Assembly (NCBI GenBank): GCA_036399015.1
Contig: DASWNW010000091.1
Location: 123,817-187,816, forward strand
Direction of reading: 5' to 3'
Length of the DNA: 64,000 bases
Origin: QHVT01 sp036399015
GTDB lineage: Bacteria; Acidobacteriota; Thermoanaerobaculia; Gp7-AA8
Below, piece after piece: positions 24,042-32,692 of this stretch. Every line of letters begins with the position of its first letter. The stretch's first letter is position 1. The translations under genes and the position numbers were made by a program. Under the pieces are notes generated by a model. The model saw only the letters and a list, made by a program, of their open reading frames with translations. It was not told the origin of the DNA and ran no database searches.

Positions 24042-24845
24042 TTATAGCTGGCACTTCGGGCACCAATACGTCCCGCGCGCGTTCGGCCCCTGCTTCGCGT
24101 ACTCGACCGGCGTCCCGCAGCGGCGGCAGGGCTTCCCCCCTCGCCCATAGACGTACTGGGTCTCGGCGGGGTTGAGGCTGAACGTGGTGATCCGTGCCCC
24201 GCTGCGCATCTCGACGTTCGCCACCATCACCTTTCGCGCCGTTTGCAGGAGCTGCCGGAGCTCGTCGTCCGTGACGTCCGCCACTTTCCGGAAGGGATGG
24301 ATACGGGTCATGAACAGCAGCTCCGACTTGTATTCGTTCCCGATCCCCGACACCACCCGCTGGTTGAGGATCACGTCGGCGATCTCCTCGGACGGCCGCT
24401 CGCGGATGCGCCGCACCGCCTCCTCCTGGTCGAACTCCGCGCCGATGAGGTCGGGGCCGATCCGGAGCAGGTCTTCCTGCCGCGCGAGGGAGCGGGAGTC
24501 GTGAAACTCCGCCACCGGCACGTTGAACGCCACCGCCACCCAGGGCGCGGTGGCGATCACGATGCGCATGTCGCTGCGCCGCATCCGCCACCGCTCGCCC
24601 GGCCGGTAGATGTGCCAGGAGCCGTTCATGCGCATGTGCGTCCGGAGGTGGAGGTCGCCGGAGAACTGCATCAGCAGGTGCTTCCCGGCCGCGCTGACCG
24701 CGTCGACGGTTCTGCCGGCGACCGGCGCCTCCCGGTCGGTCCGCGCGAGCTGCGCGAACACCGTCTCGAACCGCGTCACCACCTGTCCCGCCAGGGCCGC
24801 GTGCAGGGTGCGCGCGGCGCGGTGGATCGTGTCACCTTCCGGCAC
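24042..24845 (-). CDS. nei: Endonuclease VIII-like DNA glycosylase
   Basis: A 267-residue Fpg/Nei family DNA glycosylase-AP lyase. It begins PEGDTIHRAART after a GTG start; the catalytic Pro2 and Glu3 are exposed once the initiator Met is removed. The PEGDT start is typical of Nei rather than Fpg (PELPE). The middle contains the helix-two-turn-helix NQRVVSGIGNEYKSELLF. The C-terminal zinc finger has CRRC and CPKC pairs (near 240 and 262). It repairs oxidised pyrimidines. It overlaps the upstream SnoaL-like gene by 14 bases and probably shares a transcript with that gene and lhr. Confidence 0.93.
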   Translation of the reverse strand: MPEGDTIHRAARTLHAALAGQVVTRFETVFAQLARTDREAPVAGRTVDAVSAAGKHLLMQFSGDLHLRTHMRMNGSWHIYRPGERWRMRRSDMRIVIATAPWVAVAFNVPVAEFHDSRSLARQEDLLRIGPDLIGAEFDQEEAVRRIRERPSEEIADVILNQRVVSGIGNEYKSELLFMTRIHPFRKVADVTDDELRQLLQTARKVMVANVEMRSGARITTFSLNPAETQYVYGRGGKPCRRCGTPVEYAKQGPNARGTYWCPKCQL

Positions 24846-25224
24846 GGTGGATGTTCGGGTTGAGGGAGAGGAAACGCCAGCCGTCCTCGTCCACCACCAC
24901 CGCGTTGATGCGGTGGGGGAGCTCGTAGGCGCTGCCGTTCGGCGCGCGCACCCCCTCGATGACGCCGCTGCACTCGACGACCGCCGCGCGCTCGGAGAGC
25001 TGGCGGATGGCGAGCTGCTCGAACCGCCAGCGGCTGTTCCGCATCTCCCCCTCGTGCTCGTGGGTGAGCAGGCGCGCGATCTCCTCGCGGCCGGCGGCGA
25101 ATGCACCCCAGGGATGGGTCACGTTCCCGCGGTCGACGAAGCAGCCGGTCATCGCGTCGACGTCGTGGGCGTTCCAGGCGGCGGCGAACGCTTCAAACCG
25201 CTCGCGAATCTGCTGTTCGGACAT
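24832..25224 (-). CDS. SnoaL-like / NTF2-fold protein
   Basis: A 130-residue protein of the NTF2-like superfamily. It opens with RERFEAFAAAWNAHDVDAMT, the usual first helices, then CFVDRGNVTHPWG, a later strand ERAAVVECSGVIEGV and a C-terminal WRFLSLNPNIHRAG. These small proteins serve as ligand-binding or isomerase scaffolds; no catalytic residue can be assigned here. ATG 25224 lies inside the end of lhr (32-base overlap), and the 3' end overlaps nei by 14 bases, so all three are tightly linked. Confidence 0.75.
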   Translation of the reverse strand: MSEQQIRERFEAFAAAWNAHDVDAMTGCFVDRGNVTHPWGAFAAGREEIARLLTHEHEGEMRNSRWRFEQLAIRQLSERAAVVECSGVIEGVRAPNGSAYELPHRINAVVVDEDGWRFLSLNPNIHRAGR

Positions 25225-28200
25225 GTGTCACCTCTGCTCTCAATTGCAGCCCGAGTCCGGTCGAGACGAATCCTTCCTCGACGAGGAAGGGGGCCAGCGG
25301 GCTGCGCGACGCCGGCTCGTTGTTCACTTCCGCGATCAGCAGCGCGCGGCGCCGTCCATGGTGCACGAGCGAGGCGAGCTTCTTCGCCACCTCCCGCGCC
25401 ACCACGTTCCGCGCCGGCTGATCCTCCGGAAGGAAGACGTAGAACTGCTTCTCACCGCGGGAGATATAGCAGGCCAGGAGCCCGTTGACGAGGATCACCT
25501 CCGCGCCGACGCTGCGCGACAGCGTGAACGGCGACTCCGGCCACTTCGCGATGGCGCCGTACGGGTTCGCCGGATCGGTCGCGGAGAGGAGCATCGTCTC
25601 CGGCGTCTCCGGCTCGTCCCGCAGCGAGCGGAGGAGGTCGATCGCGCCGGCGCTCGCGAACTGCGTCGCGCCGAGTCCCGCCACGAAGTAGCCGCGCCGG
25701 ATGCGTCCCGCGTCTTCCATCGCCCGCAGCACCGGATAGACCGCGGAGAAGCCGCCGTAGATGTTCTCCAGCGCCGGAGCCTCCCGCGTCACGACGCCGT
25801 AGCGGGCGAGCAACTGCTGTGCGAGGGCGTTGGCGCGCTGCGTGTCGGTCGCCGTCGCCGTCGGCACGAGCGACCAGCGCCCCTGGGTGGACGGCGGGGC
25901 GACGCGCCGCGACCGGAACCGCCCGCCCGCCGCGGCGGCGCGCGTGCTCTTCGGCCGGGTGAAGGCGCGCAGGGCGTGGAAGGTGTCGTTCGTGACCGCC
26001 CCCTTCCAGACCAGGTCCCACAGCAGGTCGACGAGCTCCGCCGGGAAGCCGCCCATCGCCACCTGGATCTGGTTGAAGAACGAGGCGCCGTGGCTGCGGA
26101 GATGCTGCGTGAGCGGCGTCTCCTCGAACTCGGCCGGCTTGTGCAGCAGCGGGAGGTGGTCGGTCAGGTAGAGCGCGATCCGGCCGTCCCGCTCCCCGAG
26201 CGGCTCCACCCCCACCCAGACGATCTCGCCGGCGGCGCTGAGGGTGTCGAGGTCGGAAGGCTTGTAGTCCTCGATGCGCGCGCCGAGGATCTCGGTCTCG
26301 AAGATGGAGGCGGCCATCGGGAAGCCCTGCAGCGTCTCGACCACCTCCAGCAGCGCGTCGAGACCGCGGCGCTTGCGCGTGATGCCCTGCCACGAGGTGA
26401 AGAGACGCGCCAGCACCGGCTGCTCGACCGGCTCCGCCTCTTTGCGCAGCTTGGCGAGGGAGCGCCTGCGGACGATCCGCAGCACCTCCGACTCGCACCA
26501 CTCGCGCTGCGTGCCGCCGGGGCGGAACTCCCCCTCGATCAGGCGGCCGCGCTCGACGAAGCGGGAGAGCGCGTGCTGGATCACCGCCACGCCGAGGCCG
26601 TAGCGCTTCGCCACATCCTGCGGGGTGAAGGGACCGTGCGTGCGCGCGTAGCGGAGCACGAGATCGCCGACCGGGTCGGCCACCGGCTCGAGGTAGCGCT
26701 CCGCGACGCCGTGCGGGATCGGGGTGCCGAGGGCGTCGCGGTAGCGCGACGCGTCCTCGGCGGCGATGAAGCGGCGGTCGCGGGCGATCGTGACCTCGAG
26801 CACGCGGCGCTGCCGCACGAGATCGCGGACGACGGCGACGTCGATCAGCGACCGGGCCGCGATCTCCTCCTCCGACAGGTCGCCGAGACGCAGCAGCAGG
26901 TCGTGCACCGCGTCGGCGTTCTTCGCCTTGTGCCGCTCGTCGAGATGCTGCAGCTCGAGCTCCGTCTGGGCGAGCGCCTCCTCGTCCAGCAGCTCGCGCA
27001 GCTCCGGCTCACCGAGCAGCTCGCGGAGTTGCGACTGGTCGATCGCCAGCGCCTGCGCGCGGCGCTCCGCGAGCGGAGCGTCGCCGTCGTAGAGGAAGTT
27101 GGCGACGAAGCGGAACAGCACCGAGGCGGCGAAGGGGGAGGGCTTCTGCGTGTCGACCGTGTGCACCCGGATCGTGCGCTGGCGGATGCGCTTCGTCATC
27201 TCCACCAGCGCCGGCACGTCGAAGACGTCGCGCAGCGTCTCGCGGTACGCCTCGAGGATGATCGGGAACGACCCGAACCGCGACGCGACCTGCAGCAGGT
27301 CGTACGCCCGCTTGCGCTGCTGCCACAGCGGCGTCCGCCCCTGGATGCGCGTGCGCGGGAGGAGCAGCGCGCGCGCCGCCGCCTCGCGGAACTTCGCCGC
27401 GAAGAGCGAGCTCGCGCCGAGCTGGCGCAGCACGAGCTGCTCGACCTCGTCGGGGTCGGGGATCACCAGCTCGGCCGATGGCGGATGCTCCGTCTCCGGG
27501 AACCGGATGATGAAGCCGTCGTCGCTCCACATCGACTCGACGTCGATGGCCAGCTCGTTGCGCACCTTCGCCGTGACGGCCATTGCCCACGGGGCATGAA
27601 TGCGTCCGCCGAACGGCGAGAGCACGCAGACGCGCCAGTCGCCCAGCTCGTCGACTACGCGCTCGATGACGATGGTGCGGTCGTCCGGCACCGCGCCGGT
27701 CGCCTCTTCCTGGTCGGCGAGGTACTGCAGGAAGTTCTCGGCCGCGAGCGCGTCCAGATCGTGCCGGGTCGTGAGCCGCTCGATCGCCTCCGGCTTCTTC
27801 GACGCCCGGATCTCCCGCACCAGTTTCCCGATCGCCTCGCCGAAGGGGACGGTGCGCTCGGCGGCATCCGCCTTCCAGAAAGGCATCTTCCCCGGCTTCC
27901 CCGGCGCCGGCGTGACGATGACCTTGTCGTGCGTGATCTCCTCGATGCGCCACGTCGACGCGCCGAGGATGAACGTCTCGCCGGCGGAGGCCTCGAAGAC
28001 CATCTCCTCGTCCAGCTCCCCCACGCGCGCCGACTGGTTCTTCTCCGTTCCGGCGAGGAAGACGCCGTAGAGGCCGCGGTCAGGGATGGTGCCGCCGCTG
28101 GTGATGGCGATGCGCTTCGCCCCCTGCCGCGCCGTGATGGTGTTGGCGACGCGGTCCCACGTCACGCGCGGGCGGAGCTCCGCGAACTCGTCGGAGGGGT

Positions 28201-29719
28201 AGAGGCCGGACAGCATGTCCAGCACGCCGTCGAACGCGGTGCGGCTCAGCTCCGCGAACGGGGCCGCGGAGCGGATGGCGGCGAACAGCTCGTCGGCCTG
28301 CCAGTCGTCCACCGCGACCATGGCCACGATCTGCTGCGCGAGCACGTCCAGCGGGTTGCGCGGGTAGCGCGTCGGTTCGATCGCCCCCTCGTGCATCGCC
28401 TCGGCCACGGCGGCGCAGGCGATCAGGTCTCCCCGGAACTTCGGGAAGATGATGCCGCTCGACGACGCGCCGACCTGATGGCTCGCCCGGCCGATGCGCT
28501 GCATCCCCGAGGCGATGGAGGGGGGCGCCTCGATCTGGATGACGAGATCGATCGCTCCCATGTCGATGCCCAGCTCCAGCGACGACGTGGCGACGAGCGC
28601 CGGCAGCTTGCCCGACTTCAGCGCGTCCTCGATCTCGACCCGCTGCGCGCGCGCGATCGACCCGTGGTGCGCCTGCACGAGCGTCTCCCCCGCCAGCTCG
28701 TTGAGTGCGGCCGCGAGGCGTTCCGCGAGCCGCCGCGAGTTGACGAAGATGAGCGTGGAGGTGTGCGCCTTGATCAGCTCCAGCAGACGAGGATGGATGG
28801 CGGGCCAGATGGACGGCGCCTTCGGCCCCGCCGCCGCCGGGCCGCTGGCGAGCTCCGTCGCCTCTGCGACGCGGGCCATGTCCTCGACCGGCACCTCGAC
28901 GCGCAGCACGAGCTTCTTCTTCTCGCCGGTGTTGACGATGGTGACGGGGCGGAATGTCGGTTTTGCCTTCTCCGCGAACTCGTCGTGGATCTCCTGTGGA
29001 GCGGCGGCCTTCAGGCCGCCGTCGTTTTCTACCGGCGGGCTGAAGCCCGCGGCGCCACCTAAGAACCGCGCCACCTCCTCCAGCGGCCGCTGCGTCGCCG
29101 ACAACCCGATCCTCTGCGGCGCTTTGATGCAGCGCATCGCCATCCGCTCCAGCGACACCGCCATGTGCGCGCCGCGCTTGTTCGGGACCAGCGCGTGGAT
29201 CTCATCGATGATCACCGTCTCGACGCCGCGCAGCACCTCCCGCGCGTTCGAGGTCATCATCAGATAGAGCGACTCGGGCGTCGTGATCAGGATGTCGGCC
29301 GGCTCGCGGGCGAAGCGGGCCCGCTCCGACTGCGGCGTGTCCCCGGTGCGCGTGGCGATCTCCGGGAGGACGAAGTCGTCGCCGCGGCTGCGGGCAACGT
29401 TCGCGATGCCGGCGAGCGGCGCGCGCAGGTTGCGCTCGACGTCGACCGCGAGCGCCTTGAGCGGCGAGACGTAGATGACCCGGCAGCGCTGCTCCTTCGG
29501 CGGCCTGGGGGTGAACATCAACCGGTCGAGCGCCCAGAGGAACGCGGTGAGCGTCTTGCCGCTGCCGGTGGGGGCGAAGATCAGCGTCCAGTCGCCGTTG
29601 GCGATGGCCGGCCAGCCGAGCTGCTGCGCCTTGGTCGGCCCCGGAAATGAGGACGTGAACCATTCCCGCACCGCCGGGTGGAACGGCTCCAGGCCTGTGT
29701 TCTTACGACTCGCCGCCAT
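25193..29719 (-). CDS. lhr: Lhr-type ATP-dependent helicase, long form
   Basis: A 1508-residue superfamily 2 helicase. The N-terminal core has Walker A APTGSGKT (residues 49-56), DEIH box VIIDEIHALVP, SATQRP, and motifs IV-VI in TLIFVNSRRLAERLAAALNE, QIEAPPSIASGMQRIGRASH. The long C-terminal half is the Lhr-CTD type (winged helix plus beta-barrel segments). Lhr helicases act in DNA repair and unwind DNA and RNA-DNA hybrids. An oddity lies at residues about 222-242: GGAAGFSPPVENDGGLKAAA, encoded by a pair of GGAGCG-type hairpin repeats inserted in frame between the SAT motif and the next strand. Confidence 0.92.
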   Translation of the reverse strand: MAASRKNTGLEPFHPAVREWFTSSFPGPTKAQQLGWPAIANGDWTLIFAPTGSGKTLTAFLWALDRLMFTPRPPKEQRCRVIYVSPLKALAVDVERNLRAPLAGIANVARSRGDDFVLPEIATRTGDTPQSERARFAREPADILITTPESLYLMMTSNAREVLRGVETVIIDEIHALVPNKRGAHMAVSLERMAMRCIKAPQRIGLSATQRPLEEVARFLGGAAGFSPPVENDGGLKAAAPQEIHDEFAEKAKPTFRPVTIVNTGEKKKLVLRVEVPVEDMARVAEATELASGPAAAGPKAPSIWPAIHPRLLELIKAHTSTLIFVNSRRLAERLAAALNELAGETLVQAHHGSIARAQRVEIEDALKSGKLPALVATSSLELGIDMGAIDLVIQIEAPPSIASGMQRIGRASHQVGASSSGIIFPKFRGDLIACAAVAEAMHEGAIEPTRYPRNPLDVLAQQIVAMVAVDDWQADELFAAIRSAAPFAELSRTAFDGVLDMLSGLYPSDEFAELRPRVTWDRVANTITARQGAKRIAITSGGTIPDRGLYGVFLAGTEKNQSARVGELDEEMVFEASAGETFILGASTWRIEEITHDKVIVTPAPGKPGKMPFWKADAAERTVPFGEAIGKLVREIRASKKPEAIERLTTRHDLDALAAENFLQYLADQEEATGAVPDDRTIVIERVVDELGDWRVCVLSPFGGRIHAPWAMAVTAKVRNELAIDVESMWSDDGFIIRFPETEHPPSAELVIPDPDEVEQLVLRQLGASSLFAAKFREAAARALLLPRTRIQGRTPLWQQRKRAYDLLQVASRFGSFPIILEAYRETLRDVFDVPALVEMTKRIRQRTIRVHTVDTQKPSPFAASVLFRFVANFLYDGDAPLAERRAQALAIDQSQLRELLGEPELRELLDEEALAQTELELQHLDERHKAKNADAVHDLLLRLGDLSEEEIAARSLIDVAVVRDLVRQRRVLEVTIARDRRFIAAEDASRYRDALGTPIPHGVAERYLEPVADPVGDLVLRYARTHGPFTPQDVAKRYGLGVAVIQHALSRFVERGRLIEGEFRPGGTQREWCESEVLRIVRRRSLAKLRKEAEPVEQPVLARLFTSWQGITRKRRGLDALLEVVETLQGFPMAASIFETEILGARIEDYKPSDLDTLSAAGEIVWVGVEPLGERDGRIALYLTDHLPLLHKPAEFEETPLTQHLRSHGASFFNQIQVAMGGFPAELVDLLWDLVWKGAVTNDTFHALRAFTRPKSTRAAAAGGRFRSRRVAPPSTQGRWSLVPTATATDTQRANALAQQLLARYGVVTREAPALENIYGGFSAVYPVLRAMEDAGRIRRGYFVAGLGATQFASAGAIDLLRSLRDEPETPETMLLSATDPANPYGAIAKWPESPFTLSRSVGAEVILVNGLLACYISRGEKQFYVFLPEDQPARNVVAREVAKKLASLVHHGRRRALLIAEVNNEPASRSPLAPFLVEEGFVSTGLGLQLRAEVTHVRTADSRAV
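28998..29053. repeat. GGAGCG-type hairpin pair inside lhr
   Basis: Two hairpins in inverted arrangement: CGGCGGCCT/AGGCCGCCG (29002-29021) preceded by TGGAG, and GCGGGCT/AGCCCGC (29035-29050) followed by GGCGCCAC. They are separated by TCGTTTTCTAC-type sequence. The unit is inside the lhr reading frame, adds about 20 residues (GGLKAAAP and GFSPPV) and introduces no stop. The other family members lie at gene ends or in one other gene. Confidence 0.75.
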
Positions 29720-29763
29720 CGCGCAACATCAACTTATGCAACAAGTGAGACCGGTCACGCTGC

Positions 29764-29792
29764 TGGACAACCCGGTGCCGCACTGTAACAAT
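29764..29792 (+). promoter_or_regulatory. Candidate sigma70-type promoter for the MBL hydrolase gene
   Basis: TGGACA (29764-29769), a 17-base spacer and AACAAT (29787-29792) lie 42 bases before ATG 29835. The hexamers match five and four of six consensus bases. They sit in the 115-base divergent gap with lhr; AAGGATGGGAG just before the ATG is the ribosome site. Confidence 0.4.
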
Positions 29793-29834
29793 AGCTGGAG
29801 TCCCCAGCGCGAAGGCTGAAGTGAAGGATGGGAG

Positions 29835-30599
29835 ATGCGGCTGAAGGTGCTCGGCGCCTATGGGGCGTCGGATGCAGAACATAATCTGACCGGGTACCTG
29901 ATCGACGACTGGTTCGCGGTTGACGCCGGCACGCTCACCTCGAAGTTATCGTTCGCGCAGCAGTCCCGTGTCCAGGCCGTCTTCATCACCCACCCTCACG
30001 CCGACCATATCCGCGATCTCCCGCACCTCATCCACAACCGCTTCGCCCAGTCCACCGGCCCGCTGACGATTTTCGCGTCGCGCGAGGTGATGGAGCTCCT
30101 CACCCGCGACGTCTTCAACGGCGTGGTCTGGCCCGACTTTTCCGACATCATCGCTCCGGCCACCGGCAAGCCGGCGGTGCTCTATCGCGCGCTGACGCCG
30201 GGCAAGCGGATCGTCTTCAACGACATCGGCATCACCGCCGTGTCCGTCGACCACCAGATCCCCGCCTCCGGCGTGCTGCTGGAGATGAACGGTCAGTCGA
30301 TCGTCTTCACCGGCGACACGGGACCGACGCAGGAGATCTGGAAGCGGACGAACAAGATGGAGAACGTCGTGGCGGTGATCACCGAGGCGTCGTTCCCGAA
30401 CGACCAGCAGGCGCTCGCCGACGAGACCGCCCACCTCACCCCTCACACGTTCGGCGAAGAGCTGAAGAAGATCACCGTCGACGCGCCGGTCTACGCCAGC
30501 CACCGCAAGATCCCCTTCGAGCGCGACATCGAGTCGCAGATCCGCAACCTGCGCGACCGCCGCGCGCGCGTGCTGCTCGAGAAGAATTACACGTTGTGA
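29835..30599 (+). CDS. Metallo-beta-lactamase fold hydrolase (class II PDE-like)
   Basis: A 254-residue protein with the metal motif THPHADHI (H53, H55, D57, H58), a later VFTGDTGPTQ block and the tract TEASFPND followed by YASHRKIPFERD. The ExSFPN element is characteristic of class II cyclic-nucleotide phosphodiesterases, which hydrolyse cAMP or cGMP, so a nucleotide phosphodiesterase activity is possible. There is no signal peptide. The start has a strong ribosome site. The stop codon's last base begins a repeat array that fills the gap to the convergent amidohydrolase gene. Confidence 0.85.
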   Translation: MRLKVLGAYGASDAEHNLTGYLIDDWFAVDAGTLTSKLSFAQQSRVQAVFITHPHADHIRDLPHLIHNRFAQSTGPLTIFASREVMELLTRDVFNGVVWPDFSDIIAPATGKPAVLYRALTPGKRIVFNDIGITAVSVDHQIPASGVLLEMNGQSIVFTGDTGPTQEIWKRTNKMENVVAVITEASFPNDQQALADETAHLTPHTFGEELKKITVDAPVYASHRKIPFERDIESQIRNLRDRRARVLLEKNYTL

Positions 30600-30676
30600 G
30601 TCTCAGAGTCGCAGAGTCTCAGAGTCGCAAAGATTCCAAACGGCGAAGCTCTCTGAGACTCTGAGACTCTGCGACT
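30599..30676. repeat. Inverted octamer array AGTCTCAG/AGTCGCAG
   Basis: Four tandem octamers alternate AGTCTCAG and AGTCGCAG (30599-30630). A 22-base gap follows, then three inverted octamers CTGAGACT, CTGAGACT and CTGCGACT (30653-30676). The arms can pair over 24 bases. The array fills the space between convergent genes exactly: it shares a base with the TGA of the MBL gene and ends three bases before the stop of the amidohydrolase gene. It may act as a bidirectional terminator. Confidence 0.85.
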
Positions 30677-30678
30677 CC

Positions 30679-32679
30679 CTACGGCCGCACCCCCACCTCC
30701 GCGTACAGCGCCTTCGGGTCGAACACCACCCCATCCTTCACCACCGTCACCACGTTGCGGATGTCGCTCATGTTCCGGAGCGGGTCGCCGTCGACGACGA
30801 TCAGGTCGGCCAGCTTCCCCGGCTCGATCGTGCCGAGGTCGCGGTCGCGCTTGAGCACCTGCGCCGGGACGAGCGTGGCGATGCGCAGCACGTCGGCGTT
30901 CGGGATGCCGGCCTGCGCGTACAGCTCGAGCTCGCGATGCAGCGCGAAGCCGGCCAGCGCGTCGGTGCCGGCGACGATCGTGACGCCGGCGCGGTGCAGC
31001 TCCGCGATGAGGTCCATCATCTTCCGGAACGAGGCGCGGTAACGATCGTCCATGCCCTCCGGCACCGGGAGGCCGCCGGTCACGAACCAGCGCCGCACCT
31101 GGGGCGGGAACCGCTCCGCGATCGCCGCGTACGTGGGCGACACCTGCCCGAGGCGCGCGGTGAACATCCCCTCGAACACCACCAGCGTCGGGTCGACGAC
31201 CACGTTCCGCTCGCGCAGCCGCGCGATGAACGCCCGCACTTCCTCCGACTGCAGGTCGAGGTCGGCCGAGCGCTTCCCAACCTCGGTGAACCGCGCCGGC
31301 GTCCGCGTGTCCTTCACGTCCGGCATGAAGTTCAGCAGGAGCATGTTCGCGTGCTGGATCTCGTCGTACCCGCCGTTCACCGCGTCGATGGCCCGCATGC
31401 CGGCCGGGATATGGCCGCTGACGCGCAGGCCCCGCTCGTGCGCGCGGCTCGTCAGCACCGGCACGAGTTCGGTCTTGATCGAGCTGTAGATCTTCAGCCC
31501 CTCGTAGCCGTTGTCCGCCAGGAAGTCGACCGCCTTGCGCGCCTCCTCCTCGTCGTCGACGAGCAGCTTCGTCGGCCCCTGGAACGGCCCCGGTCCGTCG
31601 ACGAGCCCCGCCAGCGCGATGCGCGGTCCGATCCAGCGTCCCGCCTCGACGTTCTGCTTGAACGTGGTGACGGTGTCGTGGTCGTTGCCGAGGTCGCGGA
31701 TGGAGGTGATGCCGGCGGCGATGTTCAGCAGGCCGTCCAGATCGCCGACGTGCGTATGCATGTCCCACAGGCCGGGGAGCACGACCTTCCCCGCGACGTC
31801 CATGATGTCGGCCGCGTTGCGCTCCTGCGGCACGCCGAGCGACTGGATGCGGTTCCCCTCGATGTTGATGGTCGTCGGTTCGGAAAGCGTGCCGCTGCGG
31901 GGATCGAAGATGCGCGCATTCAGCAGCGTGAGGCGTCCGCCTGTCGGTTTGCGCGCGTACTTTTCAGAGAGCGCCGCGATGCGCGACGAGGCGCGCGCGT
32001 CCTGCGCGTCGATGAGCTGCTTCGCCTCCGCCTCGAACCCCTCCCGGATCGTGGACGACCACGACGAGACGCTGCCGAACAGATTGAGGTCGTCGTCGAG
32101 CCAGATCTCGAACGGCGAGAAGCCGAGGCCGGAGATCTCGTAGGCGTTGACGTGGATCCCGCGGACCGTCGCGTCGCCCACTTTGCGCACGGACACCTCG
32201 CCGGCCGGCAGCGCCGCCATCCGGCCGCCGTTGCGCAGTGCCGCCCGCACGAGGATTGCCGTCTCCTCCGGCGGTCCGTACATGCTCGCGTAGAAGCCGT
32301 TCTGCGCCGCCTCTCCCGCCTCGGCGGTGTTCTTCCATTCCGGCGTCCCGTCCTCGGCGTTGAAGCTCTCCTCGATCTGCTGCTTGAGGTAGTCGTTCCC
32401 GGTCGTCCGGAGCGACACCGGCACGCCGCGCTCGTCGAGGCGGATCACGCTCTGCGTCTTCGGTCCGCGCCCCCGGTCGTTGTACTCGTAGTCGACCGTG
32501 ATCTCGTTCCCCCGCCTCGTCACGACCTGCGAGCCGGCCTTGTTGGTGCTCATCAGCACCGTGTAGCGAAGCGTGTCGCCGGCGGGAGCGGCAGGCTGCT
32601 GCGCCGGCGGCGCGGGCTGCGGCTGATGCGGGCAGGCGAGAGCGAGGAGCGTGAGCAGGAGGGCGCGTCCGGTTCTCAT
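30679..32679 (-). CDS. Secreted lipoprotein-type amidohydrolase
   Basis: A 666-residue protein with a lipoprotein signal (LLLTLLALAC, lipobox Cys16). Residues about 35-230 are a beta-rich N-terminal domain. The amidohydrolase domain (about 250-660) has HTHVGDL after LPGLWDM, GLKIYSS (likely carboxylated Lys), GHIPAG, EIQHANM and AGTDA as metal and active-site blocks, and ends with the usual LGTIEPGKLADLIVVDGDPL. This matches prolidase- or imidazolonepropionase-like amidohydrolases; the substrate is unknown. The stop lies next to an octamer repeat array. Confidence 0.88.
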   Translation of the reverse strand: MRTGRALLLTLLALACPHQPQPAPPAQQPAAPAGDTLRYTVLMSTNKAGSQVVTRRGNEITVDYEYNDRGRGPKTQSVIRLDERGVPVSLRTTGNDYLKQQIEESFNAEDGTPEWKNTAEAGEAAQNGFYASMYGPPEETAILVRAALRNGGRMAALPAGEVSVRKVGDATVRGIHVNAYEISGLGFSPFEIWLDDDLNLFGSVSSWSSTIREGFEAEAKQLIDAQDARASSRIAALSEKYARKPTGGRLTLLNARIFDPRSGTLSEPTTINIEGNRIQSLGVPQERNAADIMDVAGKVVLPGLWDMHTHVGDLDGLLNIAAGITSIRDLGNDHDTVTTFKQNVEAGRWIGPRIALAGLVDGPGPFQGPTKLLVDDEEEARKAVDFLADNGYEGLKIYSSIKTELVPVLTSRAHERGLRVSGHIPAGMRAIDAVNGGYDEIQHANMLLLNFMPDVKDTRTPARFTEVGKRSADLDLQSEEVRAFIARLRERNVVVDPTLVVFEGMFTARLGQVSPTYAAIAERFPPQVRRWFVTGGLPVPEGMDDRYRASFRKMMDLIAELHRAGVTIVAGTDALAGFALHRELELYAQAGIPNADVLRIATLVPAQVLKRDRDLGTIEPGKLADLIVVDGDPLRNMSDIRNVVTVVKDGVVFDPKALYAEVGVRP

Positions 32680-32692
32680 GGACGCGATTCTC

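Noticed and set aside
24959..29062. Very long open frame (about 1367 codons) on the plus strand opposite lhr
   Set aside because: It is antisense to a clear Lhr helicase, is Arg/Ala/Glu rich without domain motifs, and is a usual by-product of GC-rich coding on the other strand.
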